DNA of 64,000 nucleotides from Rubellimicrobium rubrum (GTDB lineage Bacteria; Pseudomonadota; Alphaproteobacteria; Rhodobacterales; Rhodobacteraceae), in contig NZ_VDFU01000003.1 in assembly GCF_006152115.1 (NCBI RefSeq), positions 186,001 through 250,000 on the forward strand, given 5' to 3'. Made by a program: the position numbers and the translations under genes. Below are positions 53,180 through 63,819 of this stretch, piece by piece; the stretch's first letter is position 1; every line of letters begins with the position of its first letter. The notes under the pieces are model-generated. The model was given only the letters and a program-made list of their open reading frames with translations. It was not told where the DNA came from and did not search any database.

Positions 53180-53419
53180 ATGGCCCTGAGCTACCGCGCC
53201 CGCCGCCGCTGGGCCTACCTGATCCTGCTGGTCGGGCTTCCCGCCTACATCGTCGTCTCGGTGACGCTGGTGAACTGGCTCGAGCGTCTCTACGGCCGCC
53301 CGCCCTTGTGGCTCGAACTCATCGTGTATGTCGGGCTGGGGGTGCTCTGGGCGCTGCCCTTCCGGGCCCTGTTCCGGGGGGTCGGGCGTGAGGACCCCGA
53401 CAAGCCGAGCGTCGACTGA
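53180..53419 (+). CDS. DUF2842 membrane protein
   Basis: A 79-aa protein with two membrane helices (WAYLILLVGLPAYIVVSVTLVNW and LWLELIVYVGLGVLWALPF), recognised as DUF2842, which commonly follows purA in Rhodobacterales. Function is unknown. It lies 4 bp after purA and is probably co-transcribed. Confidence 0.88.
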   Translation: MALSYRARRRWAYLILLVGLPAYIVVSVTLVNWLERLYGRPPLWLELIVYVGLGVLWALPFRALFRGVGREDPDKPSVD

Positions 53420-53449
53420 CGCCGGCTCGTCCGGTCCCCCTCGGCCGCC

Positions 53450-54346
53450 CTATCGCGCCTGTTTCCCCGGATGGAACCGGCTTCGCGGTCCGGGCCTGTA
53501 GGACCCGTTCCCCTCGCGCGCCAGCTTGCCTTCGCGCAGCAACGCACTGATGCAGCCCAGCCCGTCCTCCGGCGAAAGGGTACCGGAAAGCCGGCTCGCG
53601 GCCAGGGTCATCAGGGTCGGGGGGTCGCAGGCCTCCCGTCCCCCCGTGCCGGCCGCCCAGGCCGCCGCGGCTTCCAGCAGGTCGGGCAGGCTCCGGGCCC
53701 CCACCCGGTCCGCGAAGTCGGCAAAGGGCTGGAGCTCCGAACCGGTGCCTTCCTCCAGCGGCTCCGGCCCGTGATCCACCCGCTGCGACGCCTTGAGCCG
53801 AAGCGGAGGCGGCGTGGAGGGTCCGCCCCTGGGTCGCGACCCTACGGCGTCGCGCAGGTCGTTGCGGAAGACACCGTGCCGCACCACCCCGCCGGCATTC
53901 GCCTCTCCCAGGACGCGCTCGGCCTCGGTGGCGGCCACGGCGGCCTTGAGGCTGGCGATCGCGTCGCGACGACGGGCTGACTCGGGATCGGCCAGATGGC
54001 TGTCGGCCTGCGACAGGATTCGGTCCAGCACCGCATCGTCGTCGGGGGGCGGAGCCGGCAGCCGCCGCCGTCCGGTCGGAGCGGCGCCCGGCGTTTTGGT
54101 CGCCCGAAGGACCAGCCCGGTCCCGTCCACATCCACGACAACGCGCGCCGCGCCACCGCGCTTCGCGATGCAGGCCAGCGCCTTGCCGTCGAGGCGGCTG
54201 CGTCCTTCCGCCAAGGTCAGGCCCTCTCCCGCACGGCCAAGATGCTCCTCGACCGCGACCATCGCCGCCGCCGGGTCGTCGAAACCCTCCAGGCGGCAGG
54301 AGAACGCCCCGAAGGTGACTTGGAGACTCTTGAAAGGGTCGGCCAT
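53450..54346 (-). CDS. Conserved hypothetical protein (298 aa)
   Basis: The start at MADPFKSLQVTFGAFSCRLEGFDDP was chosen over an ATG twelve codons earlier because it fits what I recall of Rhodobacterales relatives. An N-terminal conserved domain (to about 90) is followed by a Pro/Arg-rich linker with acidic runs and a C-terminal helical part (LSPEDGLGCISALLREGKLAREG). No signal peptide or membrane helix. Some databases label such proteins as chemotaxis-related, which I consider unsupported. Diverges from the thiamine pyrophosphokinase gene. Confidence 0.75.
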   Translation of the reverse strand: MADPFKSLQVTFGAFSCRLEGFDDPAAAMVAVEEHLGRAGEGLTLAEGRSRLDGKALACIAKRGGAARVVVDVDGTGLVLRATKTPGAAPTGRRRLPAPPPDDDAVLDRILSQADSHLADPESARRRDAIASLKAAVAATEAERVLGEANAGGVVRHGVFRNDLRDAVGSRPRGGPSTPPPLRLKASQRVDHGPEPLEEGTGSELQPFADFADRVGARSLPDLLEAAAAWAAGTGGREACDPPTLMTLAASRLSGTLSPEDGLGCISALLREGKLAREGNGSYRPGPRSRFHPGKQAR

Positions 54347-54375
54347 GCCATTGCTCGCTTTCTGGCGCTCCCGCA

Positions 54376-54390
54376 CTGACAACTTGTCAG
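54376..54390. promoter_or_regulatory. 15-bp palindrome between divergent genes
   Basis: CTGACAA-C-TTGTCAG is a perfect 7+1+7 palindrome about 30 bp before the 298-aa gene and 90 bp before the thiamine gene. It includes a TTGTCA that could serve as a -35 element. A repressor site or dual promoter is possible. Confidence 0.35.
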
Positions 54391-54481
54391 CGGAGTTGGA
54401 GTTGGTGCTTAACGCGCAGGAGAACCGGGCGGGTTCTTTATTGACCGTTTCATGGCGGCCCTCCGCTCAGGGAAACAATGC

Positions 54482-55168
54482 ATGAGTTCGCAAGTGATCG
54501 TCCATAGCATGACACCGGTTACACTGATCGGTGGGGCAGGGGCCAGTGCGGAAGACATGACTTTGGCCCTTTCGCTCGCCCCGATTCTCACCGTGGCCGA
54601 TGGCGGCGCCGACACCGCGCTGGCCCTGGGCCTGACTCCGCAGGCGGTGATCGGCGACATGGACAGCCTGAGCCCGCAGGCGGCGGCGGCCTTTGCCGCG
54701 GTCCTTCACCCGGTGGCCGAGCAGGACACCACGGACTTCGACAAGGCGCTGACCCACATCGACGCGCCGCTCATCCTGGCGCTGGGGTTCTCGGGCGGGC
54801 GGCTCGACCACGAACTTGCGGCGCTCCACAGCCTCGTGCTGCGCGCCGACCGGCCCTGCCTCCTCCTGGGCTCCGAGACGCTGGCCTTCCATTGCCCGCC
54901 GGACCTCCTGCTGCCCCTTGCGGCGGGAACGCTGGTGTCGCTGTTCCCCTTCGGCGCGGTCCGTGTCGCGTCCCAGGGGCTGCGCTGGCCGACCGACCAC
55001 CTCGATTTTGCCCCCGACCGGCGCATCGGCACCTCGAACCAGGCCACGGGCGAGGTCCGGCTCCGTCCCGCCGCGCCGGGGATGCTGGTCATCCTGCCGC
55101 GTGCGACGCTGCCTCTGGTGGCGGAACCTCTGCGCCGCGCGCCGCGCTGGCCAGTCGCTCCCGGTTGA
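54482..55168 (+). CDS. thiN: Thiamine diphosphokinase
   Basis: A 228-aa enzyme that converts thiamine to thiamine diphosphate with ATP. The conserved elements are VTLIGGAGAS, ILTVADGGADTALALGLTPQAVIGDMDSL and QDTTDFDKALTHI, followed by LALGFSGGRLDHELA; the C-terminal substrate-binding domain has VSLFPFGAVRVASQGLRWP. The start MSSQVIVH was chosen over an ATG ten codons earlier. Its 3' end overlaps the convergent DMT gene by 80 bp. Confidence 0.92.
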   Translation: MSSQVIVHSMTPVTLIGGAGASAEDMTLALSLAPILTVADGGADTALALGLTPQAVIGDMDSLSPQAAAAFAAVLHPVAEQDTTDFDKALTHIDAPLILALGFSGGRLDHELAALHSLVLRADRPCLLLGSETLAFHCPPDLLLPLAAGTLVSLFPFGAVRVASQGLRWPTDHLDFAPDRRIGTSNQATGEVRLRPAAPGMLVILPRATLPLVAEPLRRAPRWPVAPG

Positions 55169-56027
55169 TGACATACAGGCCCGAGGCCACGATCACCCCG
55201 ATCCCCACCCAGGTCAGCGCGTTCGGGAAATCGCCGAATACCAAGTAGCCCAGCGCGACCGAGGTCACGATCTCCAGGTAGTTCAGGGGCGCGAGCGTGG
55301 CCGAGGGCGCAAAGCGCAGCGCCACCGTCATCAGCATGTGCGATACGGCCGAGGCCGCGCCCACCCCCAAAAGCCAGGCCCAAGCCCAGCCCTGCGGCCA
55401 TGCGGCGTCGAACTCCGGCGACCCGCTCCCCTCCGCCCACCACAGCACCGGCAGGCAGATCGCGGAGGCGAGGACCGAGGTGTGCAACTGCATCGGAACC
55501 GGGTGCATCCGGGGCGACAAGCCGCGCGTGATCAGCATGTAGAAGGCAAAGCTCAGCGCCGTCGCCAGCGGCCACAGCGCCACGAACCCAAAGGCCGCCA
55601 GACTGGGCTGGATCACCAGGAGGCACCCCCCGAAGCCCACCGCGCAGGCCGCGATCCGGCGCGGCCCCACAGCGTCCCCGAACACGAGCCGCCCCAGGAT
55701 CAGCAGCACGAACGGCATGACAAAGACGATGGCTAGGGCATCCGCCAGCGGCATCACGTCGATGGCCGAGACGAAGGCAAAGGTGGACACCACCAGGCAC
55801 AGACCGCGCAAGGCAACGGGCCCGACCAGCCGCAGGGGCAGCCCCAGCCCGTGCCCGCCCAGCGCCGCCAACGGCAGCATCAAGGCCCCCTGCACCACGA
55901 AGCGCGCCGCCGTGACCTGCCCTACGGGCAAGGTCTGCGCCGCAAGCTTGGAGGCCACGTCGATCAGCGGGGCGGTGACCACAAAGCCCAGCATCAGGGC
56001 CACGCCGGTCAGGATGCGGTCGGTCAT
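55089..56027 (-). CDS. DMT-family (EamA) transporter
   Basis: A 312-aa permease with ten helices in two EamA halves (first starting LMLGFVVTAPLIDVASKLAAQ, second FVALWPLATALSFAFYMLITRGL). Such proteins move metabolites or drugs; the substrate is unknown. The C-terminus (ARGAEVPPPEAASHAAG) is soluble and lies in the 80-bp overlap with thiN on the opposite strand. Confidence 0.9.
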   Translation of the reverse strand: MTDRILTGVALMLGFVVTAPLIDVASKLAAQTLPVGQVTAARFVVQGALMLPLAALGGHGLGLPLRLVGPVALRGLCLVVSTFAFVSAIDVMPLADALAIVFVMPFVLLILGRLVFGDAVGPRRIAACAVGFGGCLLVIQPSLAAFGFVALWPLATALSFAFYMLITRGLSPRMHPVPMQLHTSVLASAICLPVLWWAEGSGSPEFDAAWPQGWAWAWLLGVGAASAVSHMLMTVALRFAPSATLAPLNYLEIVTSVALGYLVFGDFPNALTWVGIGVIVASGLYVINRERLASAARGAEVPPPEAASHAAG

Positions 56028-56156
56028 GATCGAGGTCCGGGCTCAGTGTACGCCGCTCCTAGCAGCGGCAAGGGGGCAGGGCCAGGGTGCCGCATGGTGC
56101 GCGGCATGCGCACATGCTAGCCCGCCGCCGAACGACGCTCCCGAAGGATACCCCCG

Positions 56157-56756
56157 ATGCGCTTCATGTTCCGCTCCGCCTTGGCTGCCCTGGCGCTCTC
56201 TGCCGCGCCGGTCCTGGCGCAGGACATCGGCGTCCACGATGCTTACGCGATCACCGCCATCCCGGGCGCGCCCACCGGCTCGGCCTATATGCTCATCCAT
56301 AATCACGCCTCCGCCGCCGACCGGCTGATCGGGGCCTCATCGCCCGCCGCCGACCGGGTGGAGATCCACGAGAACCTCGAAGAGAACGGCGTCATCCGCA
56401 TGCGCCACGTCGAGGAGGGACTCGAACTGCGGCCGGGCAGCGTGCTGCTGCTCAATCGCGGCGGGCCGCACCTCATGTTCCTGGGCATCACCGATTCCTT
56501 CGAGGACGGCGACACCGTCCCCATCACCCTGACCTTCGAAAAGGCCGGAGACGTCCCGGTCGAGGCGATCGTGGACCTCAGCCGCCTCACCGAGGATGCA
56601 GAGGGCGATCCCGCCATGGATCATGACGCGATGGACCACGGCACCATGGACCACGATGCGATGGATCACGGGGCCATGGACCACGGCACCACGGACGGCG
56701 GCGGGGCGGCGCATGGCCACGCCGACCATCAGCACACGGACGGGCAGGGCGGCTGA
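56157..56756 (+). CDS. PCu(A)C-type copper chaperone with Met/His-rich tail
   Basis: A 199-aa periplasmic protein. A signal peptide ends near LAQ. The PCu(A)C fold carries the copper motif H-x10-M-x21-H-x-M (VEIHENLEENGVIRMRHVEEG through GGPHLMFLG). The C-terminal tail has five near-identical MDHxx units followed by HGHADHQH, a probable second copper-binding region. It likely delivers Cu to cytochrome c oxidase. No oxidase gene is in the window. Confidence 0.9.
   Translation: MRFMFRSALAALALSAAPVLAQDIGVHDAYAITAIPGAPTGSAYMLIHNHASAADRLIGASSPAADRVEIHENLEENGVIRMRHVEEGLELRPGSVLLLNRGGPHLMFLGITDSFEDGDTVPITLTFEKAGDVPVEAIVDLSRLTEDAEGDPAMDHDAMDHGTMDHDAMDHGAMDHGTTDGGGAAHGHADHQHTDGQGG
56616..56690 (+). 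repeat. 15-bp tandem repeats encoding MDHxx units
   Basis: Five near-identical 15-bp units in the copper chaperone gene (ATGGAYCAYGRY-type) encode MDH followed by two small residues. They form a Met/His tail and could vary in copy number by slippage. Confidence 0.8.
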
Positions 56757-56763
56757 CGCAGGC

Positions 56764-57075
56764 CTAGCGGCAGATCGCCTCGGCGCGGTTGGCAAAGGCG
56801 CGGTAGCGCGCCCAGAAGGCCTCGTCCCCGGCGCGGTCCGAGACGCGGGTGCTCTGCGCCTCGTCCGGGTCGCTGAACAGCCGGGCCGCCCGCCGCTGGT
56901 CCGCGCCCGACAGCGACTGGTTCGCCACCCCCTGGATGCAGGAGCAAAGCTGCGGGTTCGCCGCATTGCGCCCTCCCGCCATGCAGGCCTGGCCGATCTC
57001 GCCCGACACGCCGCCGCCGCAGCCGCCCATCACCCAGAGCGCGCCCAGCGCCGCGCACAGCCCGAATCTCCGCAC
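56764..57075 (-). CDS. Small Cys-rich lipoprotein
   Basis: A 103-aa protein with a lipobox near VMGGC (Cys19) after a short signal sequence. The mature part has four further Cys (ACMAGG, LCSCI, ICR end), so disulfides are likely. Relatives in Rhodobacterales have been annotated as hypothetical. Anchored probably in the outer membrane. It converges with the copper chaperone gene, whose stop is 7 bp away. Confidence 0.7.
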   Translation of the reverse strand: MRRFGLCAALGALWVMGGCGGGVSGEIGQACMAGGRNAANPQLCSCIQGVANQSLSGADQRRAARLFSDPDEAQSTRVSDRAGDEAFWARYRAFANRAEAICR

Positions 57076-57262
57076 GTCCCTGCCTCTTCGTGTTCTGCCC
57101 GCCGGCCATCATGACCGCCCCCGCGCCCAAGCGCAATTCACGCTCCCGCGGCGCCCCGGAACCGCGACCCCCGCGACCTCACGAAGGCGCGACCACGCGG
57201 GCGGGCGCAGGGACACCAGAGCGCATTGACGCGTTCCCCAAACGCCCCCATAGCGTGCGCCC

Positions 57263-59062
57263 ATGACCGATCTGTCCCGCATCCGCAACTTCTCCATCGT
57301 GGCTCATATCGACCACGGCAAATCCACTCTCGCCGACCGGCTGATCCAGTCGACCGGGACGGTCGCCGACCGCGACATGAAGGAGCAGTTGCTCGACTCG
57401 ATGGACATCGAACGCGAGCGCGGGATCACCATCAAGGCGAACACCGTCCGCATCGACTACAAGGCCAAGGACGGCCAGCAATACGTCCTGAACCTGATCG
57501 ACACGCCCGGCCACGTGGACTTCGCCTACGAGGTCAGCCGTTCCATGCGCGCGGTCGAAGGCTCGCTCCTCGTCGTGGACGCCTCCCAGGGGGTCGAGGC
57601 GCAGACGCTGGCCAACGTCTACCAGGCGCTCGACGCGGGCCACGAGATCGTGCCCGTCCTCAACAAGATCGACCTCCCCGCCGCCGAGCCCGAGCGCGTC
57701 GCCCGCCAGATCGAGGACGTGATCGGCCTCGACGCCTCGGACGCCGTGATGATCTCGGCCAAGTCCGGCCTGGGCATCCCCGACGTGCTCGAGGCCATCG
57801 TCCACCGCCTTCCCGCGCCCAAGGGCGACCGGGACGCGCCGCTCAAGGCGATGCTGGTGGATTCGTGGTACGACGCCTATCTCGGCGTGGTGGTCATGGT
57901 CCGCGTCATGGACGGCGTCCTCAAGCGCGGCGACCGCATCCGCATGATGCAGACCAACGCCGTCTATCCCGTGGACACGCTCGCCGTCCTGCGCCCCCAG
58001 ATGGTCTCCATCCCCGAACTCGGCCCGGGCGAGATCGGCGTGCTCACCGCCCAGATCAAGCAGGTCCGCGACACCCGCGTGGGCGACACCATCACCCACG
58101 AACGCAAGGGCGCGACCGAGGCGTTGCCCGGCTTCAAGCCCGCGCAGCCCGTGGTGTTCTGCGGCCTCTTCCCCGTGGACGCCGCCGACTTCGAGGATCT
58201 GCGCGACGCCATCGAAAAGCTCGCCCTCAACGACGCCTCCTTCACCTACGAGATGGAAACCTCGGCCGCCCTCGGCTTCGGCTTCCGCTGCGGCTTCCTG
58301 GGCCTCCTCCACCTGGAGGTGATCCGGGACCGGCTCGAACGCGAATACGACATCGACCTCATCACCACCGCGCCCTCCGTGGTTTACCACCTCTACATGC
58401 GCGACGGCACGATGACGGAACTGCACAACCCCGCCGACATGCCCGACCTCACCCTGGTGGACCACCTGGAGGAGCCGCGCATCAAGGCCACGATCCTTGT
58501 GCCCGACGAATACCTGGGCGCCGTGCTCAAGCTCTGCCAGGACCGCCGCGGCATCCAGCTCGACCTCAGCTATGCCGGCACCCGCGCCATGGCCGTCTAT
58601 GACCTCCCCCTGAACGAGGTGGTCTTCGACTTCTACGACCGCCTCAAGTCGGTGACGACCGGCTACGCGAGCTTCGACTACCAGATCACCGGCTACCGCG
58701 AGGACGCCCTCGTCAAGATGTCGATCCTGGTGAACGACGAACCCGTGGACGCCCTGTCCATGATGGTCCACCGCGACCGGGCCGAGATGCGGGGCCGCGC
58801 GATGGTCGAGAAGCTCAAGGACCTGATCCCCCGCCACATGTTCAAGATCCCGATCCAGGCCGCCATCGGCGGCAAGGTCATAGCCCGCGAGACGCTGTCG
58901 GCGCTCCGCAAGGACGTGACCGCCAAATGCTATGGCGGCGACGCGACGCGGAAGCGCAAGCTTCTCGACAAGCAGAAGGCGGGCAAGAAGAAGATGCGGC
59001 AGTTCGGGAAGGTCGATATCCCGCAGGAGGCGTTTATCTCGGCGCTGAAGATGGATGGGTGA
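57263..59062 (+). CDS. lepA: Elongation factor 4 (LepA)
   Basis: A 599-aa translational GTPase. G1 ([10 protein letters not shown] from about 14), G3 (DTPGHVDF) and G4 (NKID) are intact; the middle part has domains II-III and V; the C-terminal [25 protein letters not shown] is the LepA-specific domain. It helps ribosomes in elongation or assembly. The start ATG has the GTPase core close behind. The gene ends 41 bp before the low-GC DUF2971 gene. Confidence 0.98.
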   Translation: MTDLSRIRNFSIVAHIDHGKSTLADRLIQSTGTVADRDMKEQLLDSMDIERERGITIKANTVRIDYKAKDGQQYVLNLIDTPGHVDFAYEVSRSMRAVEGSLLVVDASQGVEAQTLANVYQALDAGHEIVPVLNKIDLPAAEPERVARQIEDVIGLDASDAVMISAKSGLGIPDVLEAIVHRLPAPKGDRDAPLKAMLVDSWYDAYLGVVVMVRVMDGVLKRGDRIRMMQTNAVYPVDTLAVLRPQMVSIPELGPGEIGVLTAQIKQVRDTRVGDTITHERKGATEALPGFKPAQPVVFCGLFPVDAADFEDLRDAIEKLALNDASFTYEMETSAALGFGFRCGFLGLLHLEVIRDRLEREYDIDLITTAPSVVYHLYMRDGTMTELHNPADMPDLTLVDHLEEPRIKATILVPDEYLGAVLKLCQDRRGIQLDLSYAGTRAMAVYDLPLNEVVFDFYDRLKSVTTGYASFDYQITGYREDALVKMSILVNDEPVDALSMMVHRDRAEMRGRAMVEKLKDLIPRHMFKIPIQAAIGGKVIARETLSALRKDVTAKCYGGDATRKRKLLDKQKAGKKKMRQFGKVDIPQEAFISALKMDG

Positions 59063-59103
59063 TGCCTTCAGTATGTTTTTGGCCTCTTCCGGGGGGCGAA
59101 TAG

Positions 59104-59997
59104 ATGAAACTGTACAAATATCTTTCGTTTCCCAGAATCGACGTGCTGCAGGGAATGCGTATTCGGCTAACGCAGCCGCAGTGCTTCAACGATCCGTTCG
59201 ACCTGCGTCCCAGCTTCCAACTACTATCTCGGGATGACATCGAACAGTTGCCCTTAGCCTTCGACGAACGCGGACTCCCAACAGGAGGACGGCTTCTAAC
59301 TCCGGACATTCTTAAGACAATATTTGAGTTCGCGTTACCAACTCTGATTGAACTTCAAACAAGCGACCCTTCTGCTGGTGCAGCTTACTCCGTCGATAAC
59401 AACCAACTTGCTCAAAATGCGCTCGGTGACCAGTTCGGGGTGCTCTCCTTATCGAGTACTCATGACAATCTTCTGATGTGGGCTCACTACGCTCAAGATC
59501 ATACGGGCTTCGTAGTTGAATTGGACTCTTCGCACTCATTCTTTCACGGTGAGGAGCTAGTACAGAGCCTGCCTAGATTGAGCGCAGTCGAGTACTCCGA
59601 CACGCGTCCGGTCCTTTCAGTTACGACTATTCACCATCCGGCGGCATTCCTGAGGAAAAGTAACGCTTGGTCTTATGAACAGGAGTGGCGTCTAATTCGG
59701 CCGCTGAATGAAGCCTCTGATGTTTTTGACAATGGTGGACGTTATCCAATTTGCCTTTTCTCGCTTCCGCCTGAGGCTGTCACCGCTGTTTTCACTGGTG
59801 TTCAGATGCTGCCTGAGAACTATCAAGAGTTGACTAGCTTCATTGCCGACGACCCAAGATATCGTCATGTGCGAGTGCACCATATGTCGCTGAGTTCCCA
59901 TAACTATCGTCTACTTACTTCACCGCCTTTGCCCGGAGCAGAGCTTGATCCTGAGTTCCAGCCACAAGTGCTGTCGGCTCGGCCGTTTAGTGTGTGA
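59104..59997 (+). CDS. DUF2971 protein, low GC
   Basis: A 297-aa protein of the DUF2971 type. Recognised from MKLYKYLSF, QCFNDPFDLRPSF, CLSSTHDNLLMWAHYAQDHTGFVVELD-like spacing (here VLSLSSTHDNLLMWAHY) and the WSYEQEWRLIRPL segment. Function is unknown. Its base composition is clearly lower in GC than the flanks, with many A/T-ending codons, which indicates recent acquisition. It lacks a partner gene nearby. DUF2971 members are often found on mobile or defence-related loci, but no such gene is visible here. Confidence 0.85.
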   Translation: MKLYKYLSFPRIDVLQGMRIRLTQPQCFNDPFDLRPSFQLLSRDDIEQLPLAFDERGLPTGGRLLTPDILKTIFEFALPTLIELQTSDPSAGAAYSVDNNQLAQNALGDQFGVLSLSSTHDNLLMWAHYAQDHTGFVVELDSSHSFFHGEELVQSLPRLSAVEYSDTRPVLSVTTIHHPAAFLRKSNAWSYEQEWRLIRPLNEASDVFDNGGRYPICLFSLPPEAVTAVFTGVQMLPENYQELTSFIADDPRYRHVRVHHMSLSSHNYRLLTSPPLPGAELDPEFQPQVLSARPFSV

Positions 59998-60654
59998 GAA
60001 CCGTAGCTAGCGTGGGTGTGCGGCAGCGCTTCACCTTTCCCACGCTGATGGTGGTGCGCGCCAGCGCGCCCTACAGACTGCTCTCCGGCAATACCGACCC
60101 GCGTTGATCGCGTGGTGGACCAATGTAAAAGCGCATTGCGGGGTTCACTCCGCCATGCCTCGATACAAGAACCTCATCTATCGGGGTGCCGGGCTGAGGC
60201 CTGCGCCACGGGTTCACACTCAGCCTTCACCGCCAAGGTGAACCGCGTCTTAATCACCCCCACCGCCCGCCGCTCCCACGCCCCCTTAACCCCCGCCCCC
60301 TATCCTCCCGCCCATCTCCGATGCCTCCGGAAGCGGCTTGATGAACGGCCGGCCGCTCTCCGATTTCCGGTACCCGACCGTTCAAGCCCCGTCCCGCGCC
60401 GCCCGCTAGCACCCCCGGGCATGGTCGGGTCCCTTCCGGGGCCGTGCTGAGACACCGCACCCCTATTTGCGGGGCCCGAGGGGAGGGCACCACTGGGACA
60501 ACCCCCCAGCCGCCGCGCGTCGAACACGCGACCTCCGCGCCGTGGGCTGGCATCCCGGCGCGGCCCCGGCGCGCGACCCCATGGCAGGGGTGACGGCCCG
60601 GGAACCACCCTTCGCCCCGCTCGTTCCCCTGCCGACATTCGAAGGAGAACACCC
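59998..60654 (+). other. Gene-free region after DUF2971
   Basis: About 650 bp without a convincing gene. The first ~250 bp are lower in GC than the genome and contain an imperfectly spaced inverted repeat AGCGTGGG ... CCCACGCT (60009-60046) and short frames such as RFTFPTLMVVRASAPYRLL that might be a degraded remnant. The rest is GC-rich and looks non-coding. No IS end or att duplication was identified. Confidence 0.5.
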
Positions 60655-61155
60655 ATGACCGACGACCCCCAGAAGGACGCCGAGATCGAGGCCCGGTTCT
60701 GGGCCGCCCTGCGCAAGGACATGACCGTGATGCTCGGCCTCGGGAGCGAGATCGAATCCCGCCCCATGACCGCCCAGATCGAAGGCGATGAGAACCAGGG
60801 CCCCATCTGGTTCTTCGGCAACACCGAATCCGACCTCGTGGAGCATCTGGGCCAGGGCGCCAAGGACGCGAGCTTCCATTTCGTGTCCAAGGGCCACGAC
60901 GTCTGGGCCACGGTGTCCGGCACGCTCCAGGTGGACAACAACAAGGCCATGATCGACGCGCTCTGGAACCCCCACGCCGCCGCCTGGTACGAAAACGGCA
61001 AGGACGACCCCAAGCTCGCCTTGCTGCGGATGGACGTGACCCACGCCAAGATCTGGAAGGACGGCTCCTCGCTGGTCGCGGGCTTCCTGTCGATCCTGGG
61101 CCGCGACCCCAAGAAGGACTACCAGGACAACGTGGCCGAGGTTTCCCTGCGCTGA
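60655..61155 (+). CDS. General-stress pyridoxamine-oxidase-like FMN protein
   Basis: A 166-aa split-barrel flavin protein. The elements MTAQIEGDENQGPIWFFGN, ASFHFVSKGHDVWATVSGTLQV and WNPHAAAWYENGKDDP are typical of the general stress protein 26-like subfamily. Its role is unknown, probably reduction or binding of flavin cofactors. The start has AAGGAG seven bases before. A single gene in the + direction. Confidence 0.88.
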   Translation: MTDDPQKDAEIEARFWAALRKDMTVMLGLGSEIESRPMTAQIEGDENQGPIWFFGNTESDLVEHLGQGAKDASFHFVSKGHDVWATVSGTLQVDNNKAMIDALWNPHAAAWYENGKDDPKLALLRMDVTHAKIWKDGSSLVAGFLSILGRDPKKDYQDNVAEVSLR

Positions 61156-61180
61156 TCGCGCCCTTGGGCGCCGGGCCGGC

Positions 61181-61930
61181 TCAGGCGTCCAGGAACACCC
61201 GCACGGCCGCCTCCACCTCGCGGGGGCGGTCGGCATGGACCCAGTGGCCCGCGCCCTTCACCCGCGCAAAGCGGGCATGGGGGAACAGCGCCTTGATCCG
61301 CGCCCGATGCTCGGGCAGCACATAGGTCGACTCCTCCCCCGACAGGAACAGGACCGGGCCGTCGAACCGCCCCTCGACCTCGGGAAAGCCGATCACCGCC
61401 TCCATCGCCGCCTCCAGCGCATCGAGGTTGAGCCGCCAGCGCCGCTCCGACAGATCGAGGCTTTGGAGCAGGAACGGCGCGATGGCCGGATCGGCCTGCA
61501 TCTGCGCCTCCGCCTCTCCCCGTGATCCCACCGTGCCCAGGTCAACCCGCCGCATCGCGTCGATCTGCGGCTGCTGCGTGTGCCCATACGCCACCGGAGC
61601 GATGTCGAGCACGACAAGCTTGCGCACCAGCTCGGGCCGGGACAGCGCCAGCACCATCGCCGCCTTCCCGCCCATCGAATGCCCCATGACGTCCATGGGC
61701 TGACCCTCGGCCTCGATGACCTGCGCCAGATCCGCAGCCATCGCCGGATAGTCGTGCAGCGGATCATGGGCGCTCTGCCCATGGTTCCGCATATCCACGG
61801 CCAGCACCGCGCGCCCGTCCGACAGGCGCCGGGCGATCACCCCCCAGTTCCGCGCCGACCCGAACAGGCCATGCGCGATGAGAAGGGCGGGGCGGTCGGT
61901 CGGGGCGCCGTGGCGGATGACATTGAGCAT
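61181..61930 (-). CDS. Alpha/beta-fold hydrolase
   Basis: A 249-aa esterase-like protein. The oxyanion region is LIAHGLFGSARNWG, the nucleophile elbow GHSMGGK holds the catalytic Ser, and the later AGHWVHADRP supplies the His. It resembles the YbfF/PHB-family acyl hydrolases. The substrate is unknown. It converges with the stress flavoprotein and diverges from the small basic membrane protein. Confidence 0.9.
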   Translation of the reverse strand: MLNVIRHGAPTDRPALLIAHGLFGSARNWGVIARRLSDGRAVLAVDMRNHGQSAHDPLHDYPAMAADLAQVIEAEGQPMDVMGHSMGGKAAMVLALSRPELVRKLVVLDIAPVAYGHTQQPQIDAMRRVDLGTVGSRGEAEAQMQADPAIAPFLLQSLDLSERRWRLNLDALEAAMEAVIGFPEVEGRFDGPVLFLSGEESTYVLPEHRARIKALFPHARFARVKGAGHWVHADRPREVEAAVRVFLDA

Positions 61931-62007
61931 AGCCCCCCATCTAGCCTCGGGCCGTCCCCCGCTCCAGAGGACTTGCGCCCGAACGCGCCGGAGCCGATCC
62001 TGGCGCC

Positions 62008-62373
62008 ATGACCGATCTGCCCGCCCGCTTGGCCGCTCTCCGTTCGCTCCTGGCGGAAAAGCTGGGCGTCGGGCCAGGCGACCTCTCGCGCCAGATCCGC
62101 CGGGCCGGACGGCGCCTGCCCAGACGGCTGCGGAGGGACGCCGCCGTGCTGGCCCGCGCCGAGCCCCTGACGCGTCACCCGCGCCTGTCCCGCCTCATCG
62201 ACCCTGCCGAGGTCCACCGGGCCGAAGCGCGGCTAGCCCGGCATCTGAGCACCATTGACCCGGTCCGTCAAAGACGCGACCGCCGCCAGGACAGGCTGGC
62301 GGCGGTCGGGTTCTACATCCTCGTCACCTTCGCGCTGGTCGTAACCGTGCTCTGGTGGCGGGGCTATGTGTGA
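62008..62373 (+). CDS. Basic hypothetical protein with C-terminal TM helix
   Basis: A 121-aa protein. The first 90 residues are rich in Arg and Leu (RRAGRRLPRRLRRD, RQRRDRRQDR), followed by one TM helix (AVGFYILVTFALVVTVLWW) and a short tail. It is probably a tail-anchored inner-membrane protein with a cytoplasmic basic domain. I do not recognise a family. The stop touches the glyA stop, which converges. Confidence 0.65.
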   Translation: MTDLPARLAALRSLLAEKLGVGPGDLSRQIRRAGRRLPRRLRRDAAVLARAEPLTRHPRLSRLIDPAEVHRAEARLARHLSTIDPVRQRRDRRQDRLAAVGFYILVTFALVVTVLWWRGYV

Positions 62374-63660
<1,287 letters not shown>

Positions 63661-63819
63661 GCATCCTTTCGGGCGGGTTGCGTCCTCTTAGCCGTCCGCC
63701 GCGACGCGGGCGAGACGCAAAACGACGCGGGGGCGACCTCTCGCGGCCCCGATGCGGCGCTTGCGTTTCGTATCGTGGCGGCGGACAACCTCGGGGAAAC
63801 CTCAGGGACCACCCGGCCC

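Noticed and set aside
54482-55168. TPP riboswitch before thiN
   Set aside because: No CUGAGA-type conserved core was seen in the short upstream region.
60112-60450. GTG-started 112-codon frame after the DUF2971 gene
   Set aside because: No ribosome site, low complexity, no recognisable motif; treated as non-coding.
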